From: Naasia sp. SYSU D00948
GTDB lineage: Bacteria > Actinomycetota > Actinomycetes > Actinomycetales > Microbacteriaceae
Direction: 5' to 3'
NCBI RefSeq assembly: GCF_017916515.1
Contig: NZ_JAFMTA010000001.1
Coordinates: 2,221,127-2,285,126 of the forward strand
Length of the DNA: 64,000 nucleotides
Of this stretch, positions 15,627 to 25,987 are shown piece after piece. Made by a program: the position numbers and the translations under genes. The stretch's first letter is position 1, and every line of letters begins with the position of its first letter. Below the pieces are notes generated by a model. That model saw nothing but the letters and a program-made list of their open reading frames with translations, made no database searches and had not been told where the DNA came from.

Positions 15627-16985
15627 ATGGTCAAGTCCGTCGTCGAGAAGCTGAGCCCCACGCGCGTCAAGCTGGCGATCTCCGTCCCGCCGGAGGATCT
15701 CAAGCCCAGCATCGACCACGCCTACAAGCACATCGCCGAGCAGGTCAACATTCCCGGCTTCCGCAAGGGCAAGGTCCCGCCGCCCATCATCGACCAGCGG
15801 GTCGGCAAGGGCGCGGTCATCGAGCACGCGATCAACGAGGGCATGGACGGCTTCTACCGCCAGGCGCTCGCCGACAACGACCTGCGCCCGCTGGGCCGGC
15901 CCGAGGCGGACGTCACGAAGCTCCCCGAGCTGAAGGACTACTCCGGCGACCTCGAGCTCACCATCGAGGTCGACGTCCGTCCGGACTTCGAGCTGCCCGA
16001 CTACGAGGACGTCACCGTGACCGTGGAGGCCGCCGAGGTGGGCGACGAGGAGGTCGACGCCGAGCTGCAGCGCCTCCGCGAGCGCTTCGGCACCCTCACC
16101 ACGGTCGACCGACCCGCGAAGACGGGCGACTTCGCCCAGATCGACCTCGTCGCCACGATCGGCGGCAACCAGGTCGACTCCGCGAACGCGATCTCCTACG
16201 AGCTCGGCTCCGGTGAGCTGATCGAGGGCATCGACGAGGCGCTCGACTCCCTCACCGCCGGCGAGGAGACCACCTTCGAGTCGACGCTGCTCGGCGGCGA
16301 CCACGAGGGCGAGAAGGCCGAGATCACGGTCAAGGTCCTCGCGGTCAAGGAGCGCGAGCTCCCCGAGGCCGACGACGACTTCGCCCAGATGGCGAGCGAG
16401 TTCGACACCCTCGACGAGCTGAAGGAGCAGCTGCGGGAGCAGGCCGCGCGCTCGAAGACGTTCACCCAGGCGAACGAGGCCCGCACCAAGCTGGTGGACG
16501 CGCTGCTCGAGAAGGTCGAGATCCCGGTCCCCGAGAAGCTCATCGAGGACGAGGTGCACCGCCACCTGGAGCAGGAGAACCGCCTCGAGGACGACGAGCA
16601 CCGCGCCGAGGTCTCCGAGGCCAGCGAGAAGACGTTCCGCTCCCAGCTGCTGCTCGACGCGATCGCCGAGAAGGAGAAGGTCCGCGTCGGCCAGGCCGAA
16701 CTGACCAACTACGTCATCCAGGCCGCTCAGCAGTACGGGATGCAGCCGCAGGAGTTCGCCGAGGTCCTGCAGCAGAACGGCCAGCTCCCCGGCGTCATCG
16801 CCGAGGTCACGCGGTCGAAGGCCCTCGCCCTCGTCCTCGGCAAGGCGAAGGTCGTGGACACGAACGGCAACCCGGTCGACCTCTCCGACTTCGCGGCGAA
16901 GGCCGACGACGAGGACGGCTTCGACGTGTCGGCGGCGACCGAGGCGCTGAGCGACGCGAACGAGCACGAGGGTCACTCGCACTGA
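15627..16985 (+). CDS. tig: trigger factor, ribosome-bound chaperone and prolyl isomerase
   Basis: 452 residues. N-terminal ribosome-binding domain with [20 protein letters not shown] (the Gly-Phe-Arg-Lys L23-contact signature near residue 45). An FKBP-type isomerase domain follows ([12 protein letters not shown], then [20 protein letters not shown]), then the long helical C-terminal chaperone domain. Trigger factor shields nascent chains at the ribosome exit. ATG 15627 is preceded by CAGGAAA. The C-terminal tail is acidic and His-ended. It lies upstream of clpP1P2 as in many bacteria, but here an ArsR/SRPBCC pair on the other strand separates them. Confidence 0.97.
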   Translation: MVKSVVEKLSPTRVKLAISVPPEDLKPSIDHAYKHIAEQVNIPGFRKGKVPPPIIDQRVGKGAVIEHAINEGMDGFYRQALADNDLRPLGRPEADVTKLPELKDYSGDLELTIEVDVRPDFELPDYEDVTVTVEAAEVGDEEVDAELQRLRERFGTLTTVDRPAKTGDFAQIDLVATIGGNQVDSANAISYELGSGELIEGIDEALDSLTAGEETTFESTLLGGDHEGEKAEITVKVLAVKERELPEADDDFAQMASEFDTLDELKEQLREQAARSKTFTQANEARTKLVDALLEKVEIPVPEKLIEDEVHRHLEQENRLEDDEHRAEVSEASEKTFRSQLLLDAIAEKEKVRVGQAELTNYVIQAAQQYGMQPQEFAEVLQQNGQLPGVIAEVTRSKALALVLGKAKVVDTNGNPVDLSDFAAKADDEDGFDVSAATEALSDANEHEGHSH

Positions 16986-17004
16986 CCCCTCCCTGAACGC
17001 CAGA

Positions 17005-17037
17005 ACGGGCCGATCCGGATCTTCCGGGTCGGCCCGT
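17005..17037 (+). terminator. hairpin terminator downstream of tig
   Basis: ACGGGCCGA and TCGGCCCGT form the outer stem with TCCGG/CCGG-type pairing inside. The hairpin is 20 bases after the tig stop and between convergent genes, so it may serve both. There is no long U tract. Confidence 0.7.
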
Positions 17038-17097
17038 CCTGTTCGTGCAGCCCGTGGTGGAGCGGGCCGCGGCCGTGCGGGCCGCCGGAGTGGGCGC

Positions 17098-17580
17098 TCA
17101 GGCGCGGGCGAGGAGCTCGTCGAGGCGGAGGTGCGAGTCGCGGAGGCCTCGCTCCATGCCGCTCGCGATCAGGCCGTTGCGCGCCTCCAGCGTGCGGTAG
17201 TGGCTCGTGAAGTGACCCCGGGTTCGGGTGTCGCCGAGGCTCTCGAGGTGCATGTACTCGAGCGAGACCTCGCCGGGGTAGCCCTCGAACTCCCAGGTCT
17301 GGATCACGGTCGTCGGTGCCTCCACGGTGTGGAAGCAGCCGTGGAACGCGTACTCGTTGCCGTCCGGGTCCCTCTGCACGTAGCGGTACGAGCCGCCGCT
17401 GCGGGCGTCGAATCGGTCGACGACGGTCGTCAGCTCGCGCGGTCCGAGCCACTCGGGGATGAGGTCCGGATCCGTGAAGGCCTGGAAGACCCGGGCGAGA
17501 GGCGCCTCGAAGTCGCGGGTGATCTCGATCACCGGGAGGGCCTCGGGGGCCTTGATGATGGTGCTGTCGGTGGTGGGCAT
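17098..17580 (-). CDS. SRPBCC (AHSA1-like) protein paired with an ArsR regulator
   Basis: 160 residues. VIEITRDFEAPLARVFQAFT and PEWLGPRELTTVVDRFDA at the N-terminal third, then GSYRYVQRDPDGNEYAFHG, are typical of the AHSA1/START-like fold that binds hydrophobic ligands in a deep cavity. The ligand is unknown. It starts 38 bases after the stop of the ArsR gene and forms a two-gene unit with it; this ArsR-SRPBCC pairing is widespread in actinobacteria. No membrane or secretion signal. Confidence 0.85.
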   Translation of the reverse strand: MPTTDSTIIKAPEALPVIEITRDFEAPLARVFQAFTDPDLIPEWLGPRELTTVVDRFDARSGGSYRYVQRDPDGNEYAFHGCFHTVEAPTTVIQTWEFEGYPGEVSLEYMHLESLGDTRTRGHFTSHYRTLEARNGLIASGMERGLRDSHLRLDELLARA

Positions 17581-17618
17581 CGTCGCTTCCTTTCTTCTGT
17601 CGCGGTTGGGTGCGGCGT

Positions 17619-17966
17619 CTAGGGGGTGGGGGAGGAGCCGTCGGTCCGCGCGAGGAGGTCGTCGATCCGCTGGAACCTCTCCTCGGTCCGGCGCCGGTAG
17701 GCGTCGAGCCAGTCGACGAGCGGGCCGATCGCCTCGCGGTTGAGGCTGCAGGGGCGGCGCTGTGCGTCACGCCGGCGCGTGATGAGCTTCGCCTGCTCGA
17801 GCACGGTCAGGTGCTTGGAGACGGCCTGGAGGGACATCGCGAACGGGGCGGCCAGCTCTCCGACGGTCGCGTCGCCGAGGGCGAGGCGCGCGAGGAGGGA
17901 GCGCCGGGTGGGGTCCGCAAGGGCGAGGAACGCCTGATCGAGCTCCTCGTCGGTCATGGCGCTCAT
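17619..17966 (-). CDS. ArsR-family transcriptional regulator
   Basis: 115 residues. The winged helix reads DPTRRSLLARLALGDATVGE, then MSLQAVSKHLTVLEQAKLIT, the standard ArsR DNA-binding pair of helices. No Cys metal site (CxC) is present, so it is not a metal sensor of the ArsR/SmtB kind. The C-terminus has a helical segment with LVDWLDAYRRRTEERFQRID. ATG 17966 has AAGGAGAGG upstream. A symmetric TCAAC-N6-GTTGA site lies 17 bases before the start, so the pair is probably self-repressed. Confidence 0.88.
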   Translation of the reverse strand: MSAMTDEELDQAFLALADPTRRSLLARLALGDATVGELAAPFAMSLQAVSKHLTVLEQAKLITRRRDAQRRPCSLNREAIGPLVDWLDAYRRRTEERFQRIDDLLARTDGSSPTP

Positions 17967-18000
17967 TCAACCTCTCCTTTGATCAACCGATCAGTTGAAT
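17965..18000. promoter_or_regulatory. operator-like dyads upstream of the ArsR gene
   Basis: TCAAC at 17983-17987 and GTTGA at 17994-17998 form a perfect 16-bp dyad. A wider pair, ATTCAAC at 17965-17971 and GTTGAAT at 17994-18000, and TGATC/GATCA at 17980-17993 overlap it. This is the expected place and size for an ArsR-dimer operator. It lies between divergent genes (ArsR and clpP1), 137 bases from clpP1. Confidence 0.6.
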
Positions 18001-18136
18001 AGAACCAGGCTAGACCTGCCGGGGGACCGGGTCAAGAGGCCGCCGCGCCCTTCTCTGCCGACGGCGAACAGGGCAGGTCGGCCGATCCCGCTTCGATAGA
18101 TTCGGAACCGGATTCAACGAGAAGGAGCTCTCCCCG

Positions 18137-18742
18137 ATGCCTGATCCAGTAATGCAGCCCAACGTCTTCGACCGCCTGCTGCGCGACCGCATCATCTGGC
18201 TCGGCTCGGAGGTGCGGGACGAGAACGCGAACGAGATCGCGGCGAAGCTGCTCCTCCTCGCGGCCGAGGACCCCGAGAAGGACATCTACCTCTACATCAA
18301 CTCGCCCGGCGGCTCGATCACCGCCGGCATGGCGATCTACGACACCATGCAGTTCGTCCCGAACGACATCGTGACGGTCGGCATCGGCATGGCGGCCTCC
18401 ATGGGTCAGCTCCTGCTGACCGCCGGCACCAAGGGCAAGCGGTACATCACGCCCAACGCCCGGGTCCTGCTCCACCAGCCGCACGGCGGCTTCGGCGGCA
18501 CCGCGAGCGACATCCAGACGCAGGCGCAGCTCATCCTCGACATGAAGCGCCGGCTCGCCGAGATCACCGCCGCGCAGACCGGCAAGACGGTCGAGCAGAT
18601 CAACGCCGACGGCGACCGGGACCGCTGGTTCAACGCCGAGGAGGCGCTGGAGTACGGCTTCGTGGACCACATCCGCGAGTCGGCGAGCGACGTCACCGGC
18701 GGCGGCGGAACCCTCGAGCCCGCCTCCAAGGGCGAGCTGTAA
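18137..18742 (+). CDS. clpP1: ATP-dependent Clp protease proteolytic subunit 1
   Basis: 201 residues. The catalytic triad is Ser88 in [10 protein letters not shown], His113 in LLHQPHGG and Asp162, spaced 25 and 49 residues as in all ClpP proteases. [19 protein letters not shown] forms the oxyanion region. ClpP forms two stacked heptameric rings and degrades proteins fed by ClpX or ClpC. In actinobacteria the active enzyme is usually a ClpP1P2 hetero-14-mer, and the second subunit follows 30 bases downstream. ATG 18137 is preceded by GAAGGAG. Confidence 0.97.
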   Translation: MPDPVMQPNVFDRLLRDRIIWLGSEVRDENANEIAAKLLLLAAEDPEKDIYLYINSPGGSITAGMAIYDTMQFVPNDIVTVGIGMAASMGQLLLTAGTKGKRYITPNARVLLHQPHGGFGGTASDIQTQAQLILDMKRRLAEITAAQTGKTVEQINADGDRDRWFNAEEALEYGFVDHIRESASDVTGGGGTLEPASKGEL

Positions 18743-18772
18743 GCCACCGAGAGAACGGAACGAGAACCAGAC

Positions 18773-19441
18773 ATGACGAACCACGACTTCGGTGGCACCG
18801 CGTTCGGGCAGGGCGGCGCTCCCAGCGCCCGGTACATCCTCCCGAGCTTCGAGGAGCGCACCGCCTACGGCTACAAGCGCCAGGACCCCTACGCGAAGCT
18901 CTTCGAGGACCGCATCGTCTTCCTCGGCGTCCAGGTCGACGACGCCTCGGCGGACGACATCATGGCCCAGCTGCTCGTGCTCGAGAGCCAGGACCCCGAC
19001 CGCGACATCGTGATGTACATCAACTCGCCCGGTGGCTCGTTCACCGCCATGACCGCGATCTACGACACGATGCAGTACATCCGCCCCCAGATCCAGACGG
19101 TCGTGCTCGGGCAGGCGGCCTCCGCGGCGGCGGTACTGACCGCGGCCGGCACCCCGGGCAAGCGCCTCGCGCTGCCGAACGCGCGGATCCTCATCCACCA
19201 GCCGGCGACCGGCGATGCCGGCCGCGGCCAGGCGTCGGACATCGAGATCCAGGCGCGCGAGATCATGCGCATGCGCGAGTGGCTCGAGGAGACCCTCTCC
19301 AAGCACTCGAACCGCACCCAGGAGCAGGTGAACCGGGACATCGACCGCGACAAGATCCTGTCCGCGGAGGAGGCCCTCGACTACGGGCTCATCGACCAGG
19401 TCCTCACGAGCCGGAAGGCCGTGCCCGCGCTCGTCCGCTGA
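18773..19441 (+). CDS. clpP2: ATP-dependent Clp protease proteolytic subunit 2
   Basis: 222 residues with triad Ser117 ([10 protein letters not shown]), His142 (IHQPATG) and Asp191, again at 25- and 49-residue spacing. It has an N-terminal extension of about 20 residues relative to ClpP1 ([20 protein letters not shown]), which in this family is processed or forms the axial gate. The gene starts 30 bases after clpP1 and is presumably co-transcribed. A 57-bp palindromic repeat 26 bases after its stop may act as terminator. Confidence 0.97.
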   Translation: MTNHDFGGTAFGQGGAPSARYILPSFEERTAYGYKRQDPYAKLFEDRIVFLGVQVDDASADDIMAQLLVLESQDPDRDIVMYINSPGGSFTAMTAIYDTMQYIRPQIQTVVLGQAASAAAVLTAAGTPGKRLALPNARILIHQPATGDAGRGQASDIEIQAREIMRMREWLEETLSKHSNRTQEQVNRDIDRDKILSAEEALDYGLIDQVLTSRKAVPALVR

Positions 19442-19467
19442 GTGCCTGCTCCCTTCGCGGAGCCTGC

Positions 19468-19524
19468 CGAGATGCCACTTTCCGTCCTCATTCCTGACGA
19501 ATGAGGACGAGAAGTGGCATCTCG
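19468..19524 (-). repeat. 57-bp palindromic repeat, family A copy 1
   Basis: Starts CGAGATGCCACTT and ends AAGTGGCATCTCG, a near-perfect hairpin. Other copies are at 39133-39189, 42734-42790 and 42904-42960, all exactly 57 bp. The loop sequence of this copy is inverted relative to the others, hence minus strand. It sits between clpP2 and the oxidoreductase gene. Confidence 0.85.
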
Positions 19525-19621
19525 CCGTTAACCCGGGCGGTGCCTAGCCTGGTGCCGTGCTGACCGCGATCGCCGTCGAAGGACATCGTCCTCGCGGCCG
19601 CGCGGCGAAGGAGGCGGACGC

Positions 19622-20602
19622 ATGAAGGCGTGGGTGCACGACCGGTACGGCGGTGCGGACGAGCTGAGACTGGCCGAGCTCGAGCGCCCCGTTCCGCGAG
19701 ATGACGAGGTGCTCGTGCGGGTCTACGCGGTGTCCTTGAACGGCTCGGACTCGGAGGGGCTCCGGGGGTCCCCGGCGTACGCGCGCATCAACGGGCTCCG
19801 GCGTCCGCGCGTCACCGTGCTCGGCTCGGACGTCGCGGGACGGGTCGAGGCGGTGGGGGCGAAGGTGACCCGCTTCGCCCCGGGAGATGCCGTCTTCGGC
19901 GACAACCTGCGGCGGCTCGGCGGCCTCGCCGAGTTCGCTCGCGCCGTGGAGTCGGACCTCGCGCTCATCCCCGAAGGGCTCGGCTTCGAGGAGGCCGCCG
20001 CGCTGCCGCAGGGCGGCGTCATCGCGCTTCAGGGCCTCCGGGACGCCGCGAAGGTGCGGGCGGGACAGGCGGTCCTCGTGAACGGCGCTGGCGGCAGTGC
20101 CGGAGCGTTCGTCGTGCAGCTCGCGAAGCTCCACGGAGCAGAGGTCACCGCGGTGGACACCGCCGAGAAGGGGGAGCTCCTCCGCCGCCTGGGGGCCGAC
20201 CACGTGCTCGACTACCGGCGCGAGGACTTCACGCGGTCGGGACGGCGGTACGACGTCGTCTTCGAGGTCTTCGCGCGGCGATCGGCGCTCGCGTACCTCC
20301 GCGCGCTCCGGCCCGGGGGCTCCTGCCTCTTCGTCGGAGGCCCGGTGCGCAGGATGCTCGGTCTGCTGCTCGCCGGCCTCGTGCTCCGGCCGTTCACGAG
20401 GAAGCGGATCCGGCTGCTCGTCGTCCGGCAGAGCCTCCCCGACCTCCTCGAGGTCGCCCGGATCTGCACGGAGGGGAGCATCACCCCGTCGATCGATCGC
20501 GTCTTCGCGTTCGACGAGGTGCCCGAGGCCTTCCGTCTCCTGCTCGAGGGGAGGGTCCGCGGCAAGGCCGTCGTCCGTGTCGCTGAACCCGACGGGCGCT
20601 GA
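19622..20602 (+). CDS. zinc-free MDR-family NADPH:quinone oxidoreductase-like protein
   Basis: 326 residues of the medium-chain dehydrogenase/reductase superfamily. N-terminal GroES-like domain (MKAWVHDRYGGADELRLAEL), then the Rossmann domain with VLVNGAGGSAGAFVVQLAKL. The GLGFEEAAALPQGGVIALQGL segment is typical of quinone oxidoreductase/alginate-type MDR proteins. The catalytic zinc ligands of alcohol dehydrogenases are missing, so NAD(P)H-dependent reduction of quinones or enals is more likely than alcohol oxidation. The substrate is unknown. ATG 19622; monocistronic between repeat copy A1 and clpX. Confidence 0.85.
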   Translation: MKAWVHDRYGGADELRLAELERPVPRDDEVLVRVYAVSLNGSDSEGLRGSPAYARINGLRRPRVTVLGSDVAGRVEAVGAKVTRFAPGDAVFGDNLRRLGGLAEFARAVESDLALIPEGLGFEEAAALPQGGVIALQGLRDAAKVRAGQAVLVNGAGGSAGAFVVQLAKLHGAEVTAVDTAEKGELLRRLGADHVLDYRREDFTRSGRRYDVVFEVFARRSALAYLRALRPGGSCLFVGGPVRRMLGLLLAGLVLRPFTRKRIRLLVVRQSLPDLLEVARICTEGSITPSIDRVFAFDEVPEAFRLLLEGRVRGKAVVRVAEPDGR

Positions 20603-20843
20603 CGTGCGGGCGGGCGCCCCGCTCGAAGCGCTCGCGCCGACTGGTGCCGCGGAAGACTTTTCCCCTCGGTGAATCCCGCTGAACGACGCCCCGTTCCGGC
20701 CTCCGGGGGACGGAACCGGGGGACGAATGAAGCGGCGCGCCGACCGCGGGCGCCGGATGCAACCCTGTGTCACCCGGTCGGGTTAGGCTCATTGCCAATC
20801 GACGCGCGCCGGCGGGCGAGCGATGAACGGGAGGACGGGAAGT

Positions 20844-22121
<1,278 letters not shown>

Positions 22122-22128
22122 TCACGGC

Positions 22129-22590
22129 ATGACCGGCGGTACTCCCGCACGCCCGCGACCGCGTCAGGTCGAGATCGCCTTCTGGCTCACGATCGCCGCG
22201 GCCCTGATCGGCGTGGGCGGCATCCTGATCTCCTTCGCCTCGTATCCGATCAACCGGGCGGCGACGCTCGAGGCGCTCGAGACGTCGAACCCCAACAACC
22301 TCACCGCGGCGGATGTCGACGAGTTCCTGCGGATGCTCCTCAGCGTCTCCGTCACCGTGGGCGTCGCGCTGATCGCCGCGGCGGTGGTGTGCGGGATCTT
22401 CGTCCGCCGGGGGGCGCCGTGGGCGCGGATCGCGCTCACGATCCTTGCGGGACTGTCCTTCTTCGGCGTCTTCAGCCCCTGGGGCACGGGGTTCCTGCAG
22501 TTCCTCTGCCTCGGGATCGCGGCGCTGCTCACGTGGCAGAGTGACGCCGGCGAGTGGTTCCGCCGGACGATCAGGGCGCGACCCGTCTGA
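22129..22590 (+). CDS. small integral membrane protein, four predicted helices
   Basis: 153 residues. Hydrophobic segments lie at about 16-38 ([20 protein letters not shown]), 72-92, 100-118 and 118-135, with basic ends. No family motif is recognised. It begins 7 bases after the clpX stop and may be read through on the clpX message. There is a tandem repeat right after its stop. Confidence 0.7.
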   Translation: MTGGTPARPRPRQVEIAFWLTIAAALIGVGGILISFASYPINRAATLEALETSNPNNLTAADVDEFLRMLLSVSVTVGVALIAAAVVCGIFVRRGAPWARIALTILAGLSFFGVFSPWGTGFLQFLCLGIAALLTWQSDAGEWFRRTIRARPV

Positions 22591-22653
22591 GGTCGGGCGC
22601 CGGGCCGGTCGGGCGCGGGGCCGGTCGGGCGCGGGGCCGGTCGGGCGCGGGCC
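22591..22653. repeat. 16-bp GC-rich tandem repeat, four units
   Basis: Units of GGTCGGGCGCGGGGCC at 22591-22606, 22607-22622, 22623-22638 and a last unit missing one base at 22639-22653. They fill the whole space between two convergent stop codons. Likely slipped-strand expansion; copy number is expected to vary between strains. Confidence 0.85.
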
Positions 22654-24228
22654 TCAGCGCTTGGTGACCGTTCCGGGCGCCGGGGTCCCGCCGAGGATCT
22701 GCTCCACCGTGACGAGCATGAATCCGCGGTTCAGCAGACCGTCGACGATCTGCGGCACGACGCGGGTCGTGGTCTCGTGGATGTCGTGCATGAGGATGAT
22801 GTCCCCGGGCTGGGCATTGGACATCGCACGCTGGACGAGGGCACCGTCACCCGGCTTCTGCCAGTCCAGGGTGTCGCGCGACCACATGATCGCGGGCATG
22901 CCCGTCGCGCCCAGCACGGTGTCGTTGTAGGAGCCGTAGGGCGGCCGGAAGATCGTCGGCGCCGACCCGGTGATGTCCTCGATGACCGCGTTGGTGCGCG
23001 CGATCTGCTCCCTCACCGCCCCGGCGGACAGGCGGGTGAGGTCGGGGTGGTTCCAGGTGTGGTTGCCGATCTGATGCCCCTCGTCGTGCATCCGGCGGAC
23101 CACGTCCCGGAACGCGCCGACATAGGAGCCCTGCACGAAGAAGGTCGTGGCCGAATCACGCGAGTTGAACAGGTCGATGAGCCCCGCGGTTAAGGGGCTG
23201 GGGCCGTCGTCGAAGGTGAGGGCGACGCAGGCGAAGAGCGAGCAGTCCACGTCCCTCCGCCCGGGAGGCGGCGCGCTCGGCAGGGTGAGCGGCTCGCCCG
23301 AGGCGAGAGCCGCCTGCACCTGGGCGCCCTCCGGGCTCAGCAGGGGAGTCGCCTGGTCCGCGGCGACCGTGACGATCAGAGGGGACGGCTTCGGCACCTC
23401 CGCGAGCCGGTCGAGCTCGGGAGTCGTGAAGTCGGCCGGCAGACGGACGACGAGGGAGCCGTCGGGCCCGAACGTGTAGTTGGAGAACCAGGCCCGCAGC
23501 TGCTCGAGGGGGAAATCCGCGGGGTCCTCCTGCATCCGCGGCTCGAAGGCGCCCGCGGCGACCTTGAGCGACTGCACCACCCGTGCCAGCAGGGTCCGCG
23601 CGCCGTCGTCGCTGATGAAGCCGTCGCTCCGTGCGGTGAAGCCGCCCGCGGTGTCGGTGTAGTGGACGGTGGTGCTGTCGGACTGCACCTGTCCGCCGGA
23701 CGCCGTGACGATCCGCAGCGCCTCGGCGAGGACGGGGCCGGACGCGACGACGATCTCGCAGACGACGGTCACGGTCGGGCCGCCCGTCTGGGGAGTGACG
23801 GCGGGATCGGCGAGGAGCTCGGCGACGGGGCGCGTCGTCGCCCCCGGCGCGCACTGACTGGAGCGCGAATCGTCCGCCGGGCCGTCGGCCGCCGGGACGA
23901 AGGGCACGCCGGTCGCGGCGGCCTGGGCGTCGATGGCCGCCTTCACCAGGGCGCGCAGCTCGGTGTTGAAGGCTGGGTTCCCGGGGATCTCCGCCCACCG
24001 GGCGCCGACGCCGGCTGCCGGATCCGCGCGGTAGATCAGGCGGGTCTCGAGTCCGGGCGCCTCCCCGGGAGGGACCGGAGCGGTGTCGGTGTCGGAGAGG
24101 GCGACCTCGGCGACTGCGGCCGGGCGGGGGAGCCACCCCTCGGTCGTCTGGATCCCTCCGCATCCCGCGAGCGGAGCGGAGGCGAGCAGAACCGCCGAGG
24201 CGGCGACGATGCGGCGGAAGCGGGTCAT
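22654..24228 (-). CDS. lipoprotein polysaccharide deacetylase (NodB domain)
   Basis: 524 residues. An N-terminal lipobox LASAPLAGC (Cys23) predicts a lipid-anchored extracellular protein. Residues 40-320 form a domain that binds or resembles RsiV/DUF3298-type modules, not assigned. The C-terminal NodB domain has TFDDGPS near 339, GNHTWNHPDL near 385, RPPYGSYN, the WSRDTLDW segment and ILMHDIH, giving the metal-binding Asp-His-His set and the catalytic base. It should de-N-acetylate cell-wall or capsule sugars. The start ATG 24228 overlaps the stop of the gene upstream by ATGA, so the two are coupled. It converges with the clpX-side membrane gene. Confidence 0.88.
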   Translation of the reverse strand: MTRFRRIVAASAVLLASAPLAGCGGIQTTEGWLPRPAAVAEVALSDTDTAPVPPGEAPGLETRLIYRADPAAGVGARWAEIPGNPAFNTELRALVKAAIDAQAAATGVPFVPAADGPADDSRSSQCAPGATTRPVAELLADPAVTPQTGGPTVTVVCEIVVASGPVLAEALRIVTASGGQVQSDSTTVHYTDTAGGFTARSDGFISDDGARTLLARVVQSLKVAAGAFEPRMQEDPADFPLEQLRAWFSNYTFGPDGSLVVRLPADFTTPELDRLAEVPKPSPLIVTVAADQATPLLSPEGAQVQAALASGEPLTLPSAPPPGRRDVDCSLFACVALTFDDGPSPLTAGLIDLFNSRDSATTFFVQGSYVGAFRDVVRRMHDEGHQIGNHTWNHPDLTRLSAGAVREQIARTNAVIEDITGSAPTIFRPPYGSYNDTVLGATGMPAIMWSRDTLDWQKPGDGALVQRAMSNAQPGDIILMHDIHETTTRVVPQIVDGLLNRGFMLVTVEQILGGTPAPGTVTKR

Positions 24229-24866
24229 AGCTGTACGTCCTCCGTCGGCGTCCCACTCGGGTGCGAAAGGCTGAAGACGGCCGACGAGATCAGGTCCGCG
24301 GTGACTGTCCGGTAGCCGTCCGCGTCGGCGGACGGCGCGGCGGCCACCACGACGAGGTGCGCCCGCTGCGGGGATGACGCTCCCGACCCGGTCAGCACTC
24401 CGTCGGGAGGATCGAGGATCGCCACGGTCACCGTGTCCTCGCCGTCGGCGAGCGTCGTGTAGCGCACCTCGCTGCCCGAGGCGAGGGCCTCGGTGCTCCA
24501 GGTGGCGGAGGCCAGCCGGGATTCGAGCTCGCCCGCGGCATCTCCGGGCACTGCGTCGCCGGCGTCGTCGGCGCGAGCGACACGAACGAGCTCCAGCAGG
24601 GCGCGGTAGGCGCCGTCGGGAGAGACGAGCGATGCGCGATCGTCCCGCAGGAACGGGCCCATCCCGATCCGGGTCCATCCTCGGGAGAGCGTGACGGATG
24701 CGTACAGGGGCTCTCCGTCGACGTTGACGGGCCCCAGGGTCACGGCCGAGTCCGACGCGAGCGGCGAGCTCGGGACCTGCGCCAGGGTTGCGGGCACCGC
24801 GAACGCCGCCGCGCCGACCGCGACGCAGAGGATCACCGTGACGATGGCAGCACCGCGCCTGTGCAT
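24225..24866 (-). CDS. exported or membrane-anchored protein coupled to the deacetylase
   Basis: 213 residues. MHRRGAAIVTVILCVAVGAA is a positively charged start with a hydrophobic helix (8-29) that could be an uncleaved anchor or a signal peptide ending near AVPATLAQ. The exposed part has beta-rich segments (LYASVTLSRGWTRIGMG), reminiscent of small surface proteins without known function. ATG 24866 has AAGGAG 8 bases upstream. It is the first gene of a two-gene unit with the deacetylase (ATGA overlap), so a cell-envelope role is reasonable inference. Confidence 0.7.
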   Translation of the reverse strand: MHRRGAAIVTVILCVAVGAAAFAVPATLAQVPSSPLASDSAVTLGPVNVDGEPLYASVTLSRGWTRIGMGPFLRDDRASLVSPDGAYRALLELVRVARADDAGDAVPGDAAGELESRLASATWSTEALASGSEVRYTTLADGEDTVTVAILDPPDGVLTGSGASSPQRAHLVVVAAAPSADADGYRTVTADLISSAVFSLSHPSGTPTEDVQL

Positions 24867-24997
24867 CCGGTCACTCCTTTCGGGTCGGAGTCGCCTTGGT
24901 TCCACTCGTCCTCGGGCGATGCCGAGGACGTGCGGATCCCGACGAGTACCCTCGCGCCCCGCTCGCCCCCGTGGTCGGAGCCACTCCGAGGAGCGGC

Positions 24998-25003
24998 TAT
25001 AAT
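24998..25003 (+). promoter_or_regulatory. TATAAT -10 element for the methyltransferase gene
   Basis: A perfect TATAAT, rare in DNA of this GC content, 75 bases before the GTG start at 25078. No clear -35 hexamer is seen at 17-18 bases. It faces away from the divergent surface-protein gene. Confidence 0.55.
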
Positions 25004-25077
25004 TCGGCTGTTTCCCAGGTAGACCAGCCGAGCCTACGAGTTCCGGCTTTCGACCGCCAGCGCGCTAGTTTTCTGTA

Positions 25078-25881
25078 GTGCAACACGAGCGCTACGTCCA
25101 CGGGCACCACGAGAGCGTCCTCCGCTCCCACACCTGGCGCACCGTGGAGAACTCCGCGGCCTATCTCCTTCCGCACCTCCGTCCGGGGCTCCACGTCCTG
25201 GATCTCGGCAGCGGGCCCGGCACGATCACCGTCGACCTCGCCGAGCGCGTCGCTCCGGGCGAGGTGGTCGGGGTGGACGCCGCAGCCGAGATCGTGGAGG
25301 CGGCGAGGAGACTCGGCGAGGAGCGCGGGCTCCGGAACGTGTCCTTCCGCACGGGCAACGCGTACGCTCTCGACCTCCCTGACGACAGCGTCGACATCGC
25401 TCACGCGCATCAGGTCCTCCAGCACGTCGCCGACCCGGTGGCGGTGCTCCGGGAGATGGCGCGTGTGGTGAAGCCCGGAGGGCTCGTCGCCGCGCGCGAC
25501 GTCGACTACGGCGGGACCATCTGGTACCCGGAGCTGCCCGGCATGGCGGACTGGATCCGGATCTACGACGCCGTGCACCGGGGAGGCGGCGGCGAGCCGA
25601 ACGCGGGCCGGCGCCTCGGCGCCTGGGCGCTGGCGGCGGGACTCGCGGACGTGACCACGAGCGCCTCCATCTGGGGCTTCAGCTCTCCCGAGGAGCGGAG
25701 CTGGTGGGGCGGGCTCTGGGCCGATCGCGCTCTGAAGTCCGACTTCGCGCGCCAGGCCCTCGAGGGCGGGTTCGCCCAGCAGGAGGATCTCGATCGCATC
25801 TCGGCAGCCTGGCGCGAGTGGGCGGAGCACCCCGATGCGTGGTTCGCCTTCCCGCACGGCGAGGTCCTCGCCCGGGTCTGA
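25078..25881 (+). CDS. SAM-dependent class I methyltransferase
   Basis: 267 residues of the UbiE/Methyltransf_11-25 type. Motif I is LHVLDLGSGPGTITVDLAER, motif II GEVVGVDAA and motif III VDIAHAHQVLQHVADPVAVL followed by VVKPGGLVAARDVDYGG. The conserved SAM-binding Asp/Gly set is complete. The acceptor is unknown; small molecules are more typical than nucleic acid. GTG start at 25078 follows the TATAAT element. The gene is monocistronic. Related proteins are often annotated only as methyltransferase domain-containing. Confidence 0.88.
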   Translation: MQHERYVHGHHESVLRSHTWRTVENSAAYLLPHLRPGLHVLDLGSGPGTITVDLAERVAPGEVVGVDAAAEIVEAARRLGEERGLRNVSFRTGNAYALDLPDDSVDIAHAHQVLQHVADPVAVLREMARVVKPGGLVAARDVDYGGTIWYPELPGMADWIRIYDAVHRGGGGEPNAGRRLGAWALAAGLADVTTSASIWGFSSPEERSWWGGLWADRALKSDFARQALEGGFAQQEDLDRISAAWREWAEHPDAWFAFPHGEVLARV

Positions 25882-25987
25882 TCCCACTGGCGTGTTCTCC
25901 GCCGACTTCGTAGCCTGAGGGAGTCAGGCGCCGCCGTTTCCTCCGGCCGCTCCTTCGGCCCACGGCGACGCGGAACGGAGCGGTCCC

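Noticed and set aside
22591-22653. CRISPR array
   Set aside because: Repeat units are adjacent with no spacers, and no cas genes exist in the window.
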